Shown piece after piece: positions 25,356 to 33,240 of a stretch of DNA of 52,398 nt. The translations under genes were made by a program, and so were the position numbers. Origin of the DNA: Alphaproteobacteria bacterium WMHbin7 (GTDB lineage: Bacteria > Pseudomonadota > Alphaproteobacteria > Rhodospirillales > WMHbin7); assembly GCA_002753155.1 (NCBI GenBank), contig PDZW01000023.1:1-52398 (forward strand), written 5' to 3'. Every line of letters begins with the position of its first letter. Positions within the stretch are counted from its first letter, which is position 1. The notes beneath the pieces are model-generated. The model was given only the letters and a program-made list of their open reading frames with translations, ran no database searches and was not told the origin of the DNA.

Positions 25356-26696
25356 ATGAACGTCCAAACTCCTGCCCCCTTGAAGGCCAGTGATTACAAG
25401 TCGGACCTGAAGCCCATCTGGTGCCCCGGCTGCGGCGATTTTTCCGTCCTGGCGGCTATCACCAAGGCCTGCGCCGAACTAGCGCTGCCCAAGGACAAGA
25501 CGACCTTCGTTTCGGGCATCGGCTGCTCGTCGCGCATTCCGGCCTATACCAGCGTCTATGGCTTCCACAGCGTCCATGGGCGTTCGTTGGCCGTGGCCAC
25601 GGGCCTTAAGATGGCGCGTCCGGACGTCACCGTGATCGTGGCGGGCGGCGATGGCGACGGCTTTTCCATCGGCGGCAACCATTTTCTGCATGCCTGCCGA
25701 CGCAACGTGAACATGACCTATATCGTCATGGACAATCGCGTCTATGGCATGACCAAGGGCCAGGCCTCGCCCACCACCGAGTCCGACTGGACGGAAAGCG
25801 ATCTGACGCCCGAGGGGCCTGGCGTTACGCCCATCATGCCTTTGCAGCTTGCTCTGGCCTGCGGCGCCAATTTCGTGGCTCGCGGCTTTTCGGGCGATCC
25901 CAATGGGCTGGCCCGCCTCATCGCCGAAGGCATCAAGCATCCGGGCTTTTCCTTCATTCAGGTCTTGAGCCCCTGCATCACCTTCCGGCCCGAGCAGCGC
26001 GACTGGAAGGACATGGTGCACAAGGGCTTCGAGCCGACCAGCGATCTGCGCGAGGCTTCTCAGCGGCTTTTGGACGACGACATGTTCACGTCGGGCATCG
26101 TCTATGCCGGAACCCGGGCTTCCTTCCAGGTGCCGCAAGCCCAGCCCCATCCTTCGACCGATCTGGCCAAAAGCTTTAAAAGGGCGACAGCCATGGACGA
26201 CGTTGGTGAATTCATGGCGCATGCCATGGCCTTGGAGAATGAAGCGGCGGCTCGTTACGACGAGCTGGCCGACGGCATGGACACCCACAACAACAAGGAA
26301 GTGGCCGTTCTGTTCCGTCAGATGGCTGAATTCTCACGCAAGCACGCCTCTGAGGTGGCTGGGCGGGCCGGATCGATCGAGGTGCCGCATCTGGCGCCTT
26401 GGGAATATCGCTGGCCCGGCAACGAGGCGCCCGAGACCAGCGATTCGTCGGTGCCGCATTACCTGATGACGCCCCATCATGCGCTTCAGGTGGCGTTGCG
26501 CAATGAAACGCGCGGTCATGACTTCTATGCCCAGATAGCCGCGACTTCGGGCGATGCCGAAGTGCGCAGGCTGGCTGGCGACTTCGCTTCGGAAGAAGCG
26601 ACCCATGTCGCGGAATTGAAGAAGTGGTTCGCCCGCTTCCCGGCGCCGCGCGTGGGTTGGGATGATGACTCCGATCCGCCCAACGCTTCTGAATAG
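25356..26696 (+). CDS. korB: 2-oxoglutarate:ferredoxin oxidoreductase beta subunit fused to a rubrerythrin-like ferritin domain
   Basis: Residues 1 to about 270 are KorB: WCPGCGDFSVL with the first cluster cysteines, GIGCSSRIP, and the thiamine diphosphate segment GGDGDGFSIGGNHF. From about residue 280 (MDDVGEFMAHAMALENEAA) the frame continues with no stop into a ferritin-like four-helix domain with di-iron motifs: LENEAAARYDE, MAEFSRKHASE, RNETRGHDFY and FASEEATHVAEL. KorB proteins normally end near 280-340 residues. The ferritin-like part resembles stand-alone rubrerythrin-family proteins of related bacteria, so this looks like an in-frame gene fusion; an internal start at 26193 has only a weak ribosome binding site. 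Confidence 0.85.
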   Translation: MNVQTPAPLKASDYKSDLKPIWCPGCGDFSVLAAITKACAELALPKDKTTFVSGIGCSSRIPAYTSVYGFHSVHGRSLAVATGLKMARPDVTVIVAGGDGDGFSIGGNHFLHACRRNVNMTYIVMDNRVYGMTKGQASPTTESDWTESDLTPEGPGVTPIMPLQLALACGANFVARGFSGDPNGLARLIAEGIKHPGFSFIQVLSPCITFRPEQRDWKDMVHKGFEPTSDLREASQRLLDDDMFTSGIVYAGTRASFQVPQAQPHPSTDLAKSFKRATAMDDVGEFMAHAMALENEAAARYDELADGMDTHNNKEVAVLFRQMAEFSRKHASEVAGRAGSIEVPHLAPWEYRWPGNEAPETSDSSVPHYLMTPHHALQVALRNETRGHDFYAQIAATSGDAEVRRLAGDFASEEATHVAELKKWFARFPAPRVGWDDDSDPPNASE

Positions 26697-26719
26697 TTTT
26701 TAGGCGTCCCCTCCGCCAC

Positions 26720-26754
26720 ACCGGCCTTCCTGTCCTGGGAAGGCCGGTTTTTCT
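26720..26754 (+). terminator. Rho-independent terminator of the kor operon
   Basis: ACCGGCCTTCC (26720-26730) pairs with GGAAGGCCGGT (26738-26748), followed by TTTTTC. Confidence 0.88.
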
Positions 26755-26825
26755 TTGGAATTCGTCCATTTCATATCTGTTCTTTTCGTCTGGCGCCGTT
26801 GCCCGATTAGGGTTATGCCCAAGGC

Positions 26826-27821
26826 ATGTCCTCACAGAGCATCTCTCATGGCGGCAATCTGGAGGCGGCCGAAAAGCGGTTCGGACGCCCAGAGGCCGGT
26901 TGGCTGGATCTTTCGACGGGCATTAACCGCAGGCCCTATCCCATGCCCGGCCTGGGGGCCGATGTCTGGCGCCGCCTGCCGGGATCGGATGCCGCCCTGC
27001 GCGCCGCCGCCGCCGAATGTTACGGCTTGGCCGATCCTCGTCTGGTCGTGCCTGCCCCCGGTGTGCAAAGCCTGATTCAGCTTTTGCCCGCCCTTCGCCA
27101 TAATGCCAGCATCGCCGTTGTAACCCCCACCTATGAGGAACATGCCGTTTCCTGGCGGGATGCCGGTCATCGGCTGCGCGAGGTATCCGGCCTTGAGGAG
27201 ACATCAGGGGCGGATGTGGTGGTGGTGGTCAATCCCAACAATCCCGACGGCCGCTGCTACGATCCGGCCCGTTTGTTGGGCTTCGGCGAACAGTTGGCGG
27301 GGCGCGGCGGCTTTCTGGTCGTCGATGAATCATTCGCCGATACCGATCCCACTCTCAGCCTGGCCAGGCAGGCCGGGCAGCCCGGCCTGGTCGTTCTGCG
27401 CTCGTTCGGAAAGTTCTTCGGTCTGGCGGGGCTGCGCCTGGGTTTCGCGCTGTGCGAGGCGGGCATGGCGGCCAGCCTCAGGCGCAAACTTGGCCCCTGG
27501 GTCCTGAATGGCGCCGCCCTGGCGGTGGGCGAAGCCGCCCTGCTCGATGATGCCTGGATCGGAGCCATGCGCCAGACCCTGAAAGCGGATGCAAAGCGCA
27601 TGGACGCCCTGCTCTCACGTCCCAATATCACCCTTCTGGGGGGAACGTCGCTGTTTCGGCTGGTGTCGCTTAAGCAGGCCGAGACGCTGTATGACCGTTT
27701 AGGGCGCCGGGGCATTCTGGTGCGCGCCTTTCCCAAGCATCCCCTTTGGCTGCGCTTTGGCTTGCCGGGTCCCGAGGAAGAATGGCGGCGCCTGGAGGCG
27801 GCTCTCAACGCTTCTCTGTGA
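26826..27821 (+). CDS. cobC: Threonine-phosphate decarboxylase / CobC-type aminotransferase
   Basis: The 331-residue product is a fold-type I PLP enzyme with HGGNLEAAEKRFG at the N-terminus, VVNPNNPDGRCYDP, and the PLP lysine in SFGKFFGLAGLRLGF. This pattern is CobC/CobD: it makes (R)-1-amino-2-propanol O-phosphate for the lower-ligand arm of cobalamin. No cbiB/cobD neighbour is present. cobB, another cobalamin gene, lies 20 kb away, so the pathway is scattered. Confidence 0.82.
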   Translation: MSSQSISHGGNLEAAEKRFGRPEAGWLDLSTGINRRPYPMPGLGADVWRRLPGSDAALRAAAAECYGLADPRLVVPAPGVQSLIQLLPALRHNASIAVVTPTYEEHAVSWRDAGHRLREVSGLEETSGADVVVVVNPNNPDGRCYDPARLLGFGEQLAGRGGFLVVDESFADTDPTLSLARQAGQPGLVVLRSFGKFFGLAGLRLGFALCEAGMAASLRRKLGPWVLNGAALAVGEAALLDDAWIGAMRQTLKADAKRMDALLSRPNITLLGGTSLFRLVSLKQAETLYDRLGRRGILVRAFPKHPLWLRFGLPGPEEEWRRLEAALNASL

Positions 27822-27895
27822 TCGCCGTCACAGGCAAAAGCGCTGTTTCATGAGAGGTTGGAAGCAAGAAAAAACAGCAGCCAGAGGAGGCGAAG

Positions 27896-28108
27896 GTGTT
27901 GACGCGCGCGTACGAGATTGCCGTCTACAATGCGGAAGTGCGTCGTCTGGTCTATGAGGGCGAGCATCACCGGCAGTATCCCGATTCCTGGGCTGATACG
28001 CATTACATCGAGATCGAGGCCGAAGACGAAATCAAGGCCGCCGCCAAGATCGAGCGGAAATACCCGTCCGACCGCGGCTTCGTGATCGAAAAGGTTCAGC
28101 CGATCTGA
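27896..28108 (+). CDS. Small conserved-looking hypothetical protein (70 aa)
   Basis: The product starts LTRAYEIAVYNAEVRRLV from a TTG at 27896, with AGAGGAGGCG about eight bases upstream, and is rich in charged residues with a predicted alpha/beta pattern (HYIEIEAEDEIKAAAKIERKY). The E-x-E-A-x-D-E segment followed by KYP suggests a compact soluble protein of the kind that binds a small partner. No family is recognised. The spacing suggests its own transcript between cobC and the reductase gene. Confidence 0.6.
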   Translation: MLTRAYEIAVYNAEVRRLVYEGEHHRQYPDSWADTHYIEIEAEDEIKAAAKIERKYPSDRGFVIEKVQPI

Positions 28109-28173
28109 ATTTGTCCCCCTGCCCGGGCGTGATATAACCATGTCAACGCCACCAGGAAGAAGGGGAATATCCC

Positions 28174-29166
28174 ATGAGCTTCAACGCCATTCTGCTGACC
28201 GAGGCCGAGGGCAAGGTTTCCTCGGCCCTCACCTCGCTGGACGAGGCCCAATTGCCCGAGGGCGATGTCCTGGTGGGCATCGACTATACGACCATCAATT
28301 ACAAGGACGGGCTGATCCTGAACGGCCTGGGCAAGATGGTGGCGAAGTATCCCCATATACCTGGAATCGATTTTTCAGGCAGCGTTCTGGAAAGCGCTAC
28401 CGATCGCTATAAGCCGGGCGACAAGGTCATCCTGACCGGCTGGCGCGTGGGCGAAACCCATTGGGGCGGATTTGCCCAAAAGGCCCGCGTTAAATCCGAC
28501 TGGCTGGTTCCCATGCCCGAGGGGCTGAACACCAGACGCGCCATGGCGCTGGGAACGGCGGGCTTCACCGCCATGCTGGCCGTGATGGCGTTGGAAGCGC
28601 ATGGCCTCAGCCCGAAGAAGGAGGGCGAGGTTCTGGTAACGGGTGCGGCGGGCGGTGTGGGCAGCGTTGCCGTCGCCGTTCTGGCCAATCTGGGCTATCA
28701 GGTGGCGGCTTCGACCGGCCGGGCGGATCAGCACGACTATCTGAAGTCGCTGGGAGCCGCGACCATCGTGGATCGCAAGGAATTATCCGAAGCGCCCAAG
28801 CGTCCCATGATGTCCGAGCGCTGGATCGGGGCCATCGACAATGTGGGCGGCCCCACTTTGTCCACCGTGCTGGCTTCGCTCAAGCATCGCTGCTCTTGCG
28901 CCTCGGTGGGCAATGCCGGTGGCATCGAGCTTAATGCCACGGTCATTCCTTTCCTTTTGCGTGGCATCAATCTGCTGGGCATCGATTCGGGGGCCAGCCC
29001 CTTTGCCGAACGCCAGACCGCCTGGAGCCGTTTGGTTCGTGAAATGCCGATGGACAAGCTGGATCAGATGACGGGTATCGCTGGTCTGGGTGACCTGCCC
29101 GCTTTGGCCAATACGATTCTGAAGGGTGGCATCAAGGGGCGCACCCTGATCGACGTCAATAAATAA
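28174..29166 (+). CDS. acuI: AcuI/YhdH-type acrylyl-CoA reductase (quinone oxidoreductase family)
   Basis: The 330-residue product is a zinc-independent MDR-family NADPH enzyme: DYTTINYKDGLIL, HIPGIDFSGSV, and VLVTGAAGGVGSVAVAVLANLG as the nucleotide-binding loop. The AcuI/YhdH subfamily reduces acryloyl-CoA to propionyl-CoA, detoxifying acrylate and assimilating 3-hydroxypropionate. The ATG has GGAAGAAGGGG upstream. It converges with flgE, 9 bp apart. Confidence 0.85.
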   Translation: MSFNAILLTEAEGKVSSALTSLDEAQLPEGDVLVGIDYTTINYKDGLILNGLGKMVAKYPHIPGIDFSGSVLESATDRYKPGDKVILTGWRVGETHWGGFAQKARVKSDWLVPMPEGLNTRRAMALGTAGFTAMLAVMALEAHGLSPKKEGEVLVTGAAGGVGSVAVAVLANLGYQVAASTGRADQHDYLKSLGAATIVDRKELSEAPKRPMMSERWIGAIDNVGGPTLSTVLASLKHRCSCASVGNAGGIELNATVIPFLLRGINLLGIDSGASPFAERQTAWSRLVREMPMDKLDQMTGIAGLGDLPALANTILKGGIKGRTLIDVNK

Positions 29167-29175
29167 GCGAAGCGA

Positions 29176-30645
29176 TTACTTCAAGTCGCGCACGGTGGTC
29201 GTCATCTCGTCGGCGGTCTGGAAGACCTTGGTCGCCAGACTATAAGCCTTCTGGGTGATGATCATCTTGGTGAACTCGTCTTCCATCGCCACGTTCGACT
29301 GTTCGACGGCGGCGGCGGTAAAAGTCACCAATCCCTCGTCGTTGCCGCCCTGAACGCGGACCACGATGTCGCCTGCGTTTTCGCTCAAGGCCCAGCGTGT
29401 TCCAGAGATCGCATCCAACTGGTTGGGCGCGTTGAAGGTGGCGACGGGAATCTGATACAGCCGCTTGGATTCATTGTTGGTGTAACTGCCGACGAAAAAG
29501 CCGTCATTGGTGAAATAGGAATCGCGCAGATAGCCGTTGACGTTGCCATCCTGCTCGAAATTATAGATCAGGCTATTGCCGCCCAACTGGGACAGGCCCG
29601 ACAAATCGATGGAAATATCGGAAGCGGTGACGGGTGTCGCGGTGGCCGTCGTGGTGACGGAAGAAGTGTAATTGACATCTTTCCAGGTGACGGTGGTATC
29701 GATGAAGGTGGAGCCGCCGGATCCTGCTGGTGAAACAGAAGACAGTTTTCCGTCGCCGTCGAAGACGAGTGTGAAGGTGCCGGTGGCGGTTCCAGAGGCC
29801 GTGCCCAGGGGGTCCGTCGGGTCGTCACCGCCATTGCTGCCGCAGGTCAGTTCCAGCGTCCAGGTGTTCTCGGCCATGGGGTCCGCCGTCAGAACGAAGT
29901 TCAACTGGTCGGACAGATAGTCAGTGACGCTGGTGTCGGGATTGTCGACAGATTTGTAAACGGGAAGCGAGAAGTTGACAGTGCCCGAGCGCTCGGTGTT
30001 GGCATCGACATTGGCGCGCAGCGTCATGTTCTGCGTTTCCTGCCCGGCGGCCAGAGTATAGAAATCCGTGCGGATGGCGGAAAGGCCGGAGAGCGTGGAA
30101 GAGGGCGTGAAGGTGCCGTCGGTTCCGGCTGCGAAGGCAAGAAGATACTGGCCGTCAGGCGTTGCCAGATAGGTTGGCTGCAGATTGGCCGCAGGCGGCT
30201 CGGCGCCGCGCGACAGCGAGTTGTTATAGGTGTCGTCGTAGGCAACGCTGTAGGTCGTGGAGGTCGTCGCGGCGGTGGTGGTGGTGGCGGTGTTGTCGAC
30301 TTTCCACAGGAAGCTGCCCGCGCGCCCGAAGCTGTAATCGGTCTCGGAGGTGGGCGAGCCCGGAGTGGTGCTCAGGATGAACAGGCCCTGACCGTTGACG
30401 GCCATGTCGAGATTGCCGCCGGTGCCCAGAATCGTGCCTTGGCGGTCCACCGACTGGCGCGTCGTCTTGTTGACGCCAAAGATATTCCAGTTGGGATAGG
30501 TTTCAGAAAGCGAGGTCTGAAACATGTCCTCGGCCTTCTTATAGCCCGCCGTGTTGACGTTCACGATGTTCTGGCTGATGACGTTCATGCAATGGCTTTG
30601 GGCCATCATGGCGGTCATGCTGTTGGTAAAGGCGCCCCATAACAT
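29176..30645 (-). CDS. flgE: Flagellar hook protein FlgE-like
   Basis: The product of about 489 residues has the flagellar rod/hook N-terminal motif ISQNIVNVNTAGYKKAEDMF, a Thr/Ser/Gly-rich variable centre, and the C-terminal hook motif EQSNVAMEDEFTKMIITQKAY. It would polymerise outside the cell as the hook. ATG at 30645 (MLWGAFTNSM) is favoured by GGGAG upstream. No other flagellar gene is in the window, so it is an isolated or secondary hook gene. Confidence 0.85.
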   Translation of the reverse strand: MLWGAFTNSMTAMMAQSHCMNVISQNIVNVNTAGYKKAEDMFQTSLSETYPNWNIFGVNKTTRQSVDRQGTILGTGGNLDMAVNGQGLFILSTTPGSPTSETDYSFGRAGSFLWKVDNTATTTTAATTSTTYSVAYDDTYNNSLSRGAEPPAANLQPTYLATPDGQYLLAFAAGTDGTFTPSSTLSGLSAIRTDFYTLAAGQETQNMTLRANVDANTERSGTVNFSLPVYKSVDNPDTSVTDYLSDQLNFVLTADPMAENTWTLELTCGSNGGDDPTDPLGTASGTATGTFTLVFDGDGKLSSVSPAGSGGSTFIDTTVTWKDVNYTSSVTTTATATPVTASDISIDLSGLSQLGGNSLIYNFEQDGNVNGYLRDSYFTNDGFFVGSYTNNESKRLYQIPVATFNAPNQLDAISGTRWALSENAGDIVVRVQGGNDEGLVTFTAAAVEQSNVAMEDEFTKMIITQKAYSLATKVFQTADEMTTTVRDLK

Positions 30646-30739
30646 GGTCCGGCTCCCGGCTAGAAGGTAATTGCACTCAGTCCGGAGCAATCCCTGTGCC
30701 AGGGCGTCAGGCCCAGAAAATATGGGCTTTTCTGGCCCA

Positions 30740-30774
30740 AAGAAAAGAAAACGCCCGGCAGGGGCTGCCGGGCG
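30740..30774 (-). terminator. Rho-independent terminator of the ornithine decarboxylase transcript
   Basis: Minus-strand CGCCCGGCA/TGCCGGGCG (30774-30752) is followed by TTTTCTTTTCTTT. The minus-strand transcript of speC would end here, giving a 3' untranslated region of about 150 bases that runs antisense to the structured element at 30821-30880. Confidence 0.7.
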
Positions 30775-30820
30775 GGGAAATTATTGCCGGGTGAAAGGGG
30801 GCTCGCGTGAATCTTCGCCT

Positions 30821-30880
30821 CCCAGCCGCCATTGAGGCGGCGGCCAAGCGTTTCGCAGAAACGCGCCCGGCGAGGGACAA
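30821..30880 (+). ncRNA. Structured repeat element, copy 1 (unassigned RNA or cis element)
   Basis: The sequence has CCGCC-ATTGA-GGCGG (30826-30840), then GGCCAA, then a variable hairpin GCGTTTC-GCA-GAAACGC (30848-30864), then GCCCGGCGAGGGACAA. Copy 2 upstream of phaZ has the same flanks but a different, still paired, second stem. No ORF follows on this strand, so it may be an independent small RNA or a relic. The element belongs to no RNA class I recognise. Confidence 0.55.
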
Positions 30881-30908
30881 TAACGACCAGCGCCCGGCGA
30901 CTGAGGGC

Positions 30909-32042
30909 CTATATGAAATAAGCCTTCAAAGGCGGAAAGCCGTTGAAGCCCACCGAGGAATAGGTGGTGGTATAGGCTCCGGTCGACAGCAGTTCGATCT
31001 TGTCGCCGACCTTGAGGTCGAGCGGCAGTTCGTAGCCCGCCTTCTCGTAGAGAATGTCCGCCGAGTCGCAGGTGGGTCCGGCAATCACCACAGGGCCTGC
31101 CTCGCCGCCATCGTGCGGCGTTTTAAGGCGGTACTTGATCGCCTCGTCCATGGTTTCGGCTAGGCCGCCGAACTTGCCGATGTCCAGATAGACCCAGCGC
31201 GCCTCGTTCTCGTCGTAGCTTTTCTTGGAGATGAGGACGACCTCGGTCTGAATGATTCCCGCATCACCCACCAGCGAACGGCCGGGCTCGACGATCATGG
31301 CGGGCAGGCGGTTGCCGAAATGGTGAGTCATCGCCTTCATGATGGCGTCGCCATAGGCGTCGATCTCGGAAATATCGGTGCGGTAGCGGGCCGGGAAGCC
31401 CCCGCCCAGATTGACCATCTTAAGCTCGATCCCTGCTTCGTTGAGCGCCGAGAAGAGCATGGCGGTGCGCCCCACAGCGACGTCCCATTGCGAAAGGTCC
31501 GTCTGCTGCGAGCCGACATGGAAAGAGACGCCATAAGGGTCGAGCCCCCGGTTGCGCGCCTCGATCAGCAGGTCGCGGGCCATCTCAAGCTCGCAGCCGA
31601 ACTTGCGCGACAGCGGCCAGTCGGCGCCCGAATTATCGACCAGGATGCGGCAGAAGACCTTGGAGCCGGGGGCGGCCTGGGTCAGCTTGTCCAACTCGGC
31701 CTGGCTGTCGAAGGCGAAGAGGCGCACACCTCGGGCGAAAGCCGCCTCGATGTCGCGCTGCTTCTTGATGGTGCTGCCGAAGGAGAGGCGGTCGGGTTCG
31801 GCGCCGCAGCCCAGGCACAGATCGATCTCGGTCAGGCTGGCGGTATCGAAGTTCGAGCCTAGATCGGCCAGCATGGAGACGATCTCGGGCGCCGGGTTGG
31901 CCTTGACCGCGTAATAGACCTCGGCAATCGGCAGCGAGCCTTTCAGCGCCCGGTAGTTCTCGGCGATGATGTCAAGATCGACCACCAGGCAGGGCGTCTC
32001 GGGCTGCTGCTCGGCTAGGAAACGTGCAATTTTCTGGCTCAT
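30909..32042 (-). CDS. speC: Ornithine (or lysine/ornithine) decarboxylase, fold type III
   Basis: The 377-residue product is an alanine-racemase-fold PLP enzyme with the PLP lysine in YYAVKANPAP, substrate motif FHVGSQQ, phosphate-binding VNLGGGFP, and the catalytic cysteine in GPTCDSADILYE. It makes putrescine from ornithine (or cadaverine from lysine). Its start overlaps the stop of a 44-codon upstream ORF by four bases. Downstream polyamine aminopropyl transfer would generate methylthioadenosine, the substrate of mtnP-mtnA 5 kb away. Confidence 0.9.
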   Translation of the reverse strand: MSQKIARFLAEQQPETPCLVVDLDIIAENYRALKGSLPIAEVYYAVKANPAPEIVSMLADLGSNFDTASLTEIDLCLGCGAEPDRLSFGSTIKKQRDIEAAFARGVRLFAFDSQAELDKLTQAAPGSKVFCRILVDNSGADWPLSRKFGCELEMARDLLIEARNRGLDPYGVSFHVGSQQTDLSQWDVAVGRTAMLFSALNEAGIELKMVNLGGGFPARYRTDISEIDAYGDAIMKAMTHHFGNRLPAMIVEPGRSLVGDAGIIQTEVVLISKKSYDENEARWVYLDIGKFGGLAETMDEAIKYRLKTPHDGGEAGPVVIAGPTCDSADILYEKAGYELPLDLKVGDKIELLSTGAYTTTYSSVGFNGFPPLKAYFI

Positions 32043-32173
32043 CGGCGACGGCCTTCCTGGCTCCGCTGCAACAGAATGCGGGCGGAACAGTGCATGGCCC
32101 CCAAATGCGGGCCAATGCGCCGACTAGGGAAAGGGTCGGGGTCGAGTGCGCTTGCGCGCTCAATCTCGGACAT
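32039..32173 (-). CDS. 44-aa upstream ORF translationally coupled to speC
   Basis: ATG at 32173 is preceded by GAGGATGTGACC and the frame ends in TGA that overlaps the speC start (ATGA). The peptide starts MSEIERASALDPDP and ends in SQEGRRR, with an arginine-rich C-terminus. Leader peptides controlling ornithine decarboxylase are known in proteobacteria, and the arginine-rich end before the coupled start would suit polyamine- or ornithine-sensitive translation, but no sequence match to a known leader is evident. The 32174-32365 gap holds no other gene; it contains the speC promoter region. Confidence 0.45.
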   Translation of the reverse strand: MSEIERASALDPDPFPSRRIGPHLGAMHCSARILLQRSQEGRRR

Positions 32174-32365
32174 GGTCACATCCTCACGAGTTGCCGTTGG
32201 CGACAAGTAAGAACACAACAACGTCGTTGCTTAACCTTCCGAGAGAGCCCGTGGGCCAGAGGCACGTGCGCGTAGCGTCTATAAATCGCTATATACGCCA
32301 CTTTCGCCGGAATGAAAGAGAAAATTTCGAGTCGGTATAAAATAGTTTCCCACAGAATTCTTAGC

Positions 32366-32998
32366 CTACTTCTTGGACTGGGTGCGCGCCTGGGCCATGA
32401 ATTCGTCGATTTGGCGCTGAAGCCCGTCGATCTTGGTCTGAAGCTCGGTCAGCGCCTGGGCGCCGTTTTCGCCACTGGCCTGAGCCGCCTGATCCGCCTG
32501 GGTCATGCCCTCGATGATGCCGGCATTCTTGGCCATGAAAGGCGCCCACATCTTCATGGCATTCTCGAAGAAGGCCATATTCTGGTTGCTGGCATCGTCG
32601 ACTCGGCCAAAGGGGAACAGGCCGCCCCAGGTATTCTGCATCATATGGCGGAACTGTTCCTGATTGCGGGCGAAGCTTTGCATGCTGACTTCGAGATAGC
32701 GCGGCACCAGATGCTGCAGATTGTCGCCGTAAAAGCCGATCAACTGACGCAGGAAGCTGATGGGTAGCAGATTTTGCCCGCCCTTGCCCTCTTCCTCGAC
32801 GATGATCTGGGTCAGCACCGAGCGGGTGATGTCCTCGCCGGTCTTGGCGTCGAAAACCTGGAACTCAACCCCGTCCTTGACCATCTGGCACAGATGATCC
32901 AGCGTTACGTAACTGGAGGTTGCGGTGTTGTAGAGCCTCCGGTTGGCGTATTTCTTGATCGTTACCGGGTTGGCGGCTTCGGTTTTCGGCTCGGACAT
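32366..32998 (-). CDS. phaR: Polyhydroxyalkanoate synthesis regulator PhaR
   Basis: The 210-residue product has the PHB/PHA accumulation DNA-binding domain (IKKYANRRLYNTATSSYVTL, residues 14-35) followed by the PHB_acc region (FLRQLIGFYGDNLQ, VPRYLEVSMQSF). PhaR binds PHB granules and TGC-rich operators and represses phasin and PHA genes. It is divergent from the PHB accessory/PhaC-like locus, with a TTGC-N3-GCAA palindrome in the spacer. Confidence 0.96.
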   Translation of the reverse strand: MSEPKTEAANPVTIKKYANRRLYNTATSSYVTLDHLCQMVKDGVEFQVFDAKTGEDITRSVLTQIIVEEEGKGGQNLLPISFLRQLIGFYGDNLQHLVPRYLEVSMQSFARNQEQFRHMMQNTWGGLFPFGRVDDASNQNMAFFENAMKMWAPFMAKNAGIIEGMTQADQAAQASGENGAQALTELQTKIDGLQRQIDEFMAQARTQSKK

Positions 32999-33061
32999 CG
33001 GCTATCCCCTTCCCCGGGCGGGTTGCCCAGAAGCTTTCCCGACATCCTAGCGCCAGGGGCC

Positions 33062-33072
33062 TTGCACTGCAA
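33062..33072. promoter_or_regulatory. Candidate PhaR operator TTGC-ACT-GCAA
   Basis: An 11-bp palindrome between divergent phaR and the truncated accessory gene. It fits the reported TGC-N3/4-GCA-type PhaR recognition pattern. Confidence 0.5.
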
Positions 33073-33116
33073 AAGGTCTTTCGCGCCCGCACCATTTGGG
33101 CAATAGTCTTTACCCT

Positions 33117-33240
33117 ATGAGCCAAGACAAGCCGCCACCCGAAACGCCCGACCTTGACGCCCTGGCCAAGCGCTATCTCGATCTGTGGAATCAGCAGATG
33201 GGGGCCATGGGCGCCGATCCGGCCTTGGCCAAGGCCGATG
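33117..33240 (+). pseudogene. Truncated duplicate of the PHB accessory protein gene
   Basis: The frame from MSQDKPPPETPDLDALAKRY to QQMGAMGADPALAKA is a close copy of the first 40 codons of the intact gene at 35041, including the preceding CGCACCATTTG segment. After codon 41 the similarity ends and the sequence enters a G10 tract and the hydrolase gene. It continues out of frame as non-conserved residues. I infer a duplication whose first copy was disrupted by insertion of the hydrolase-HigBA segment. Confidence 0.75.
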
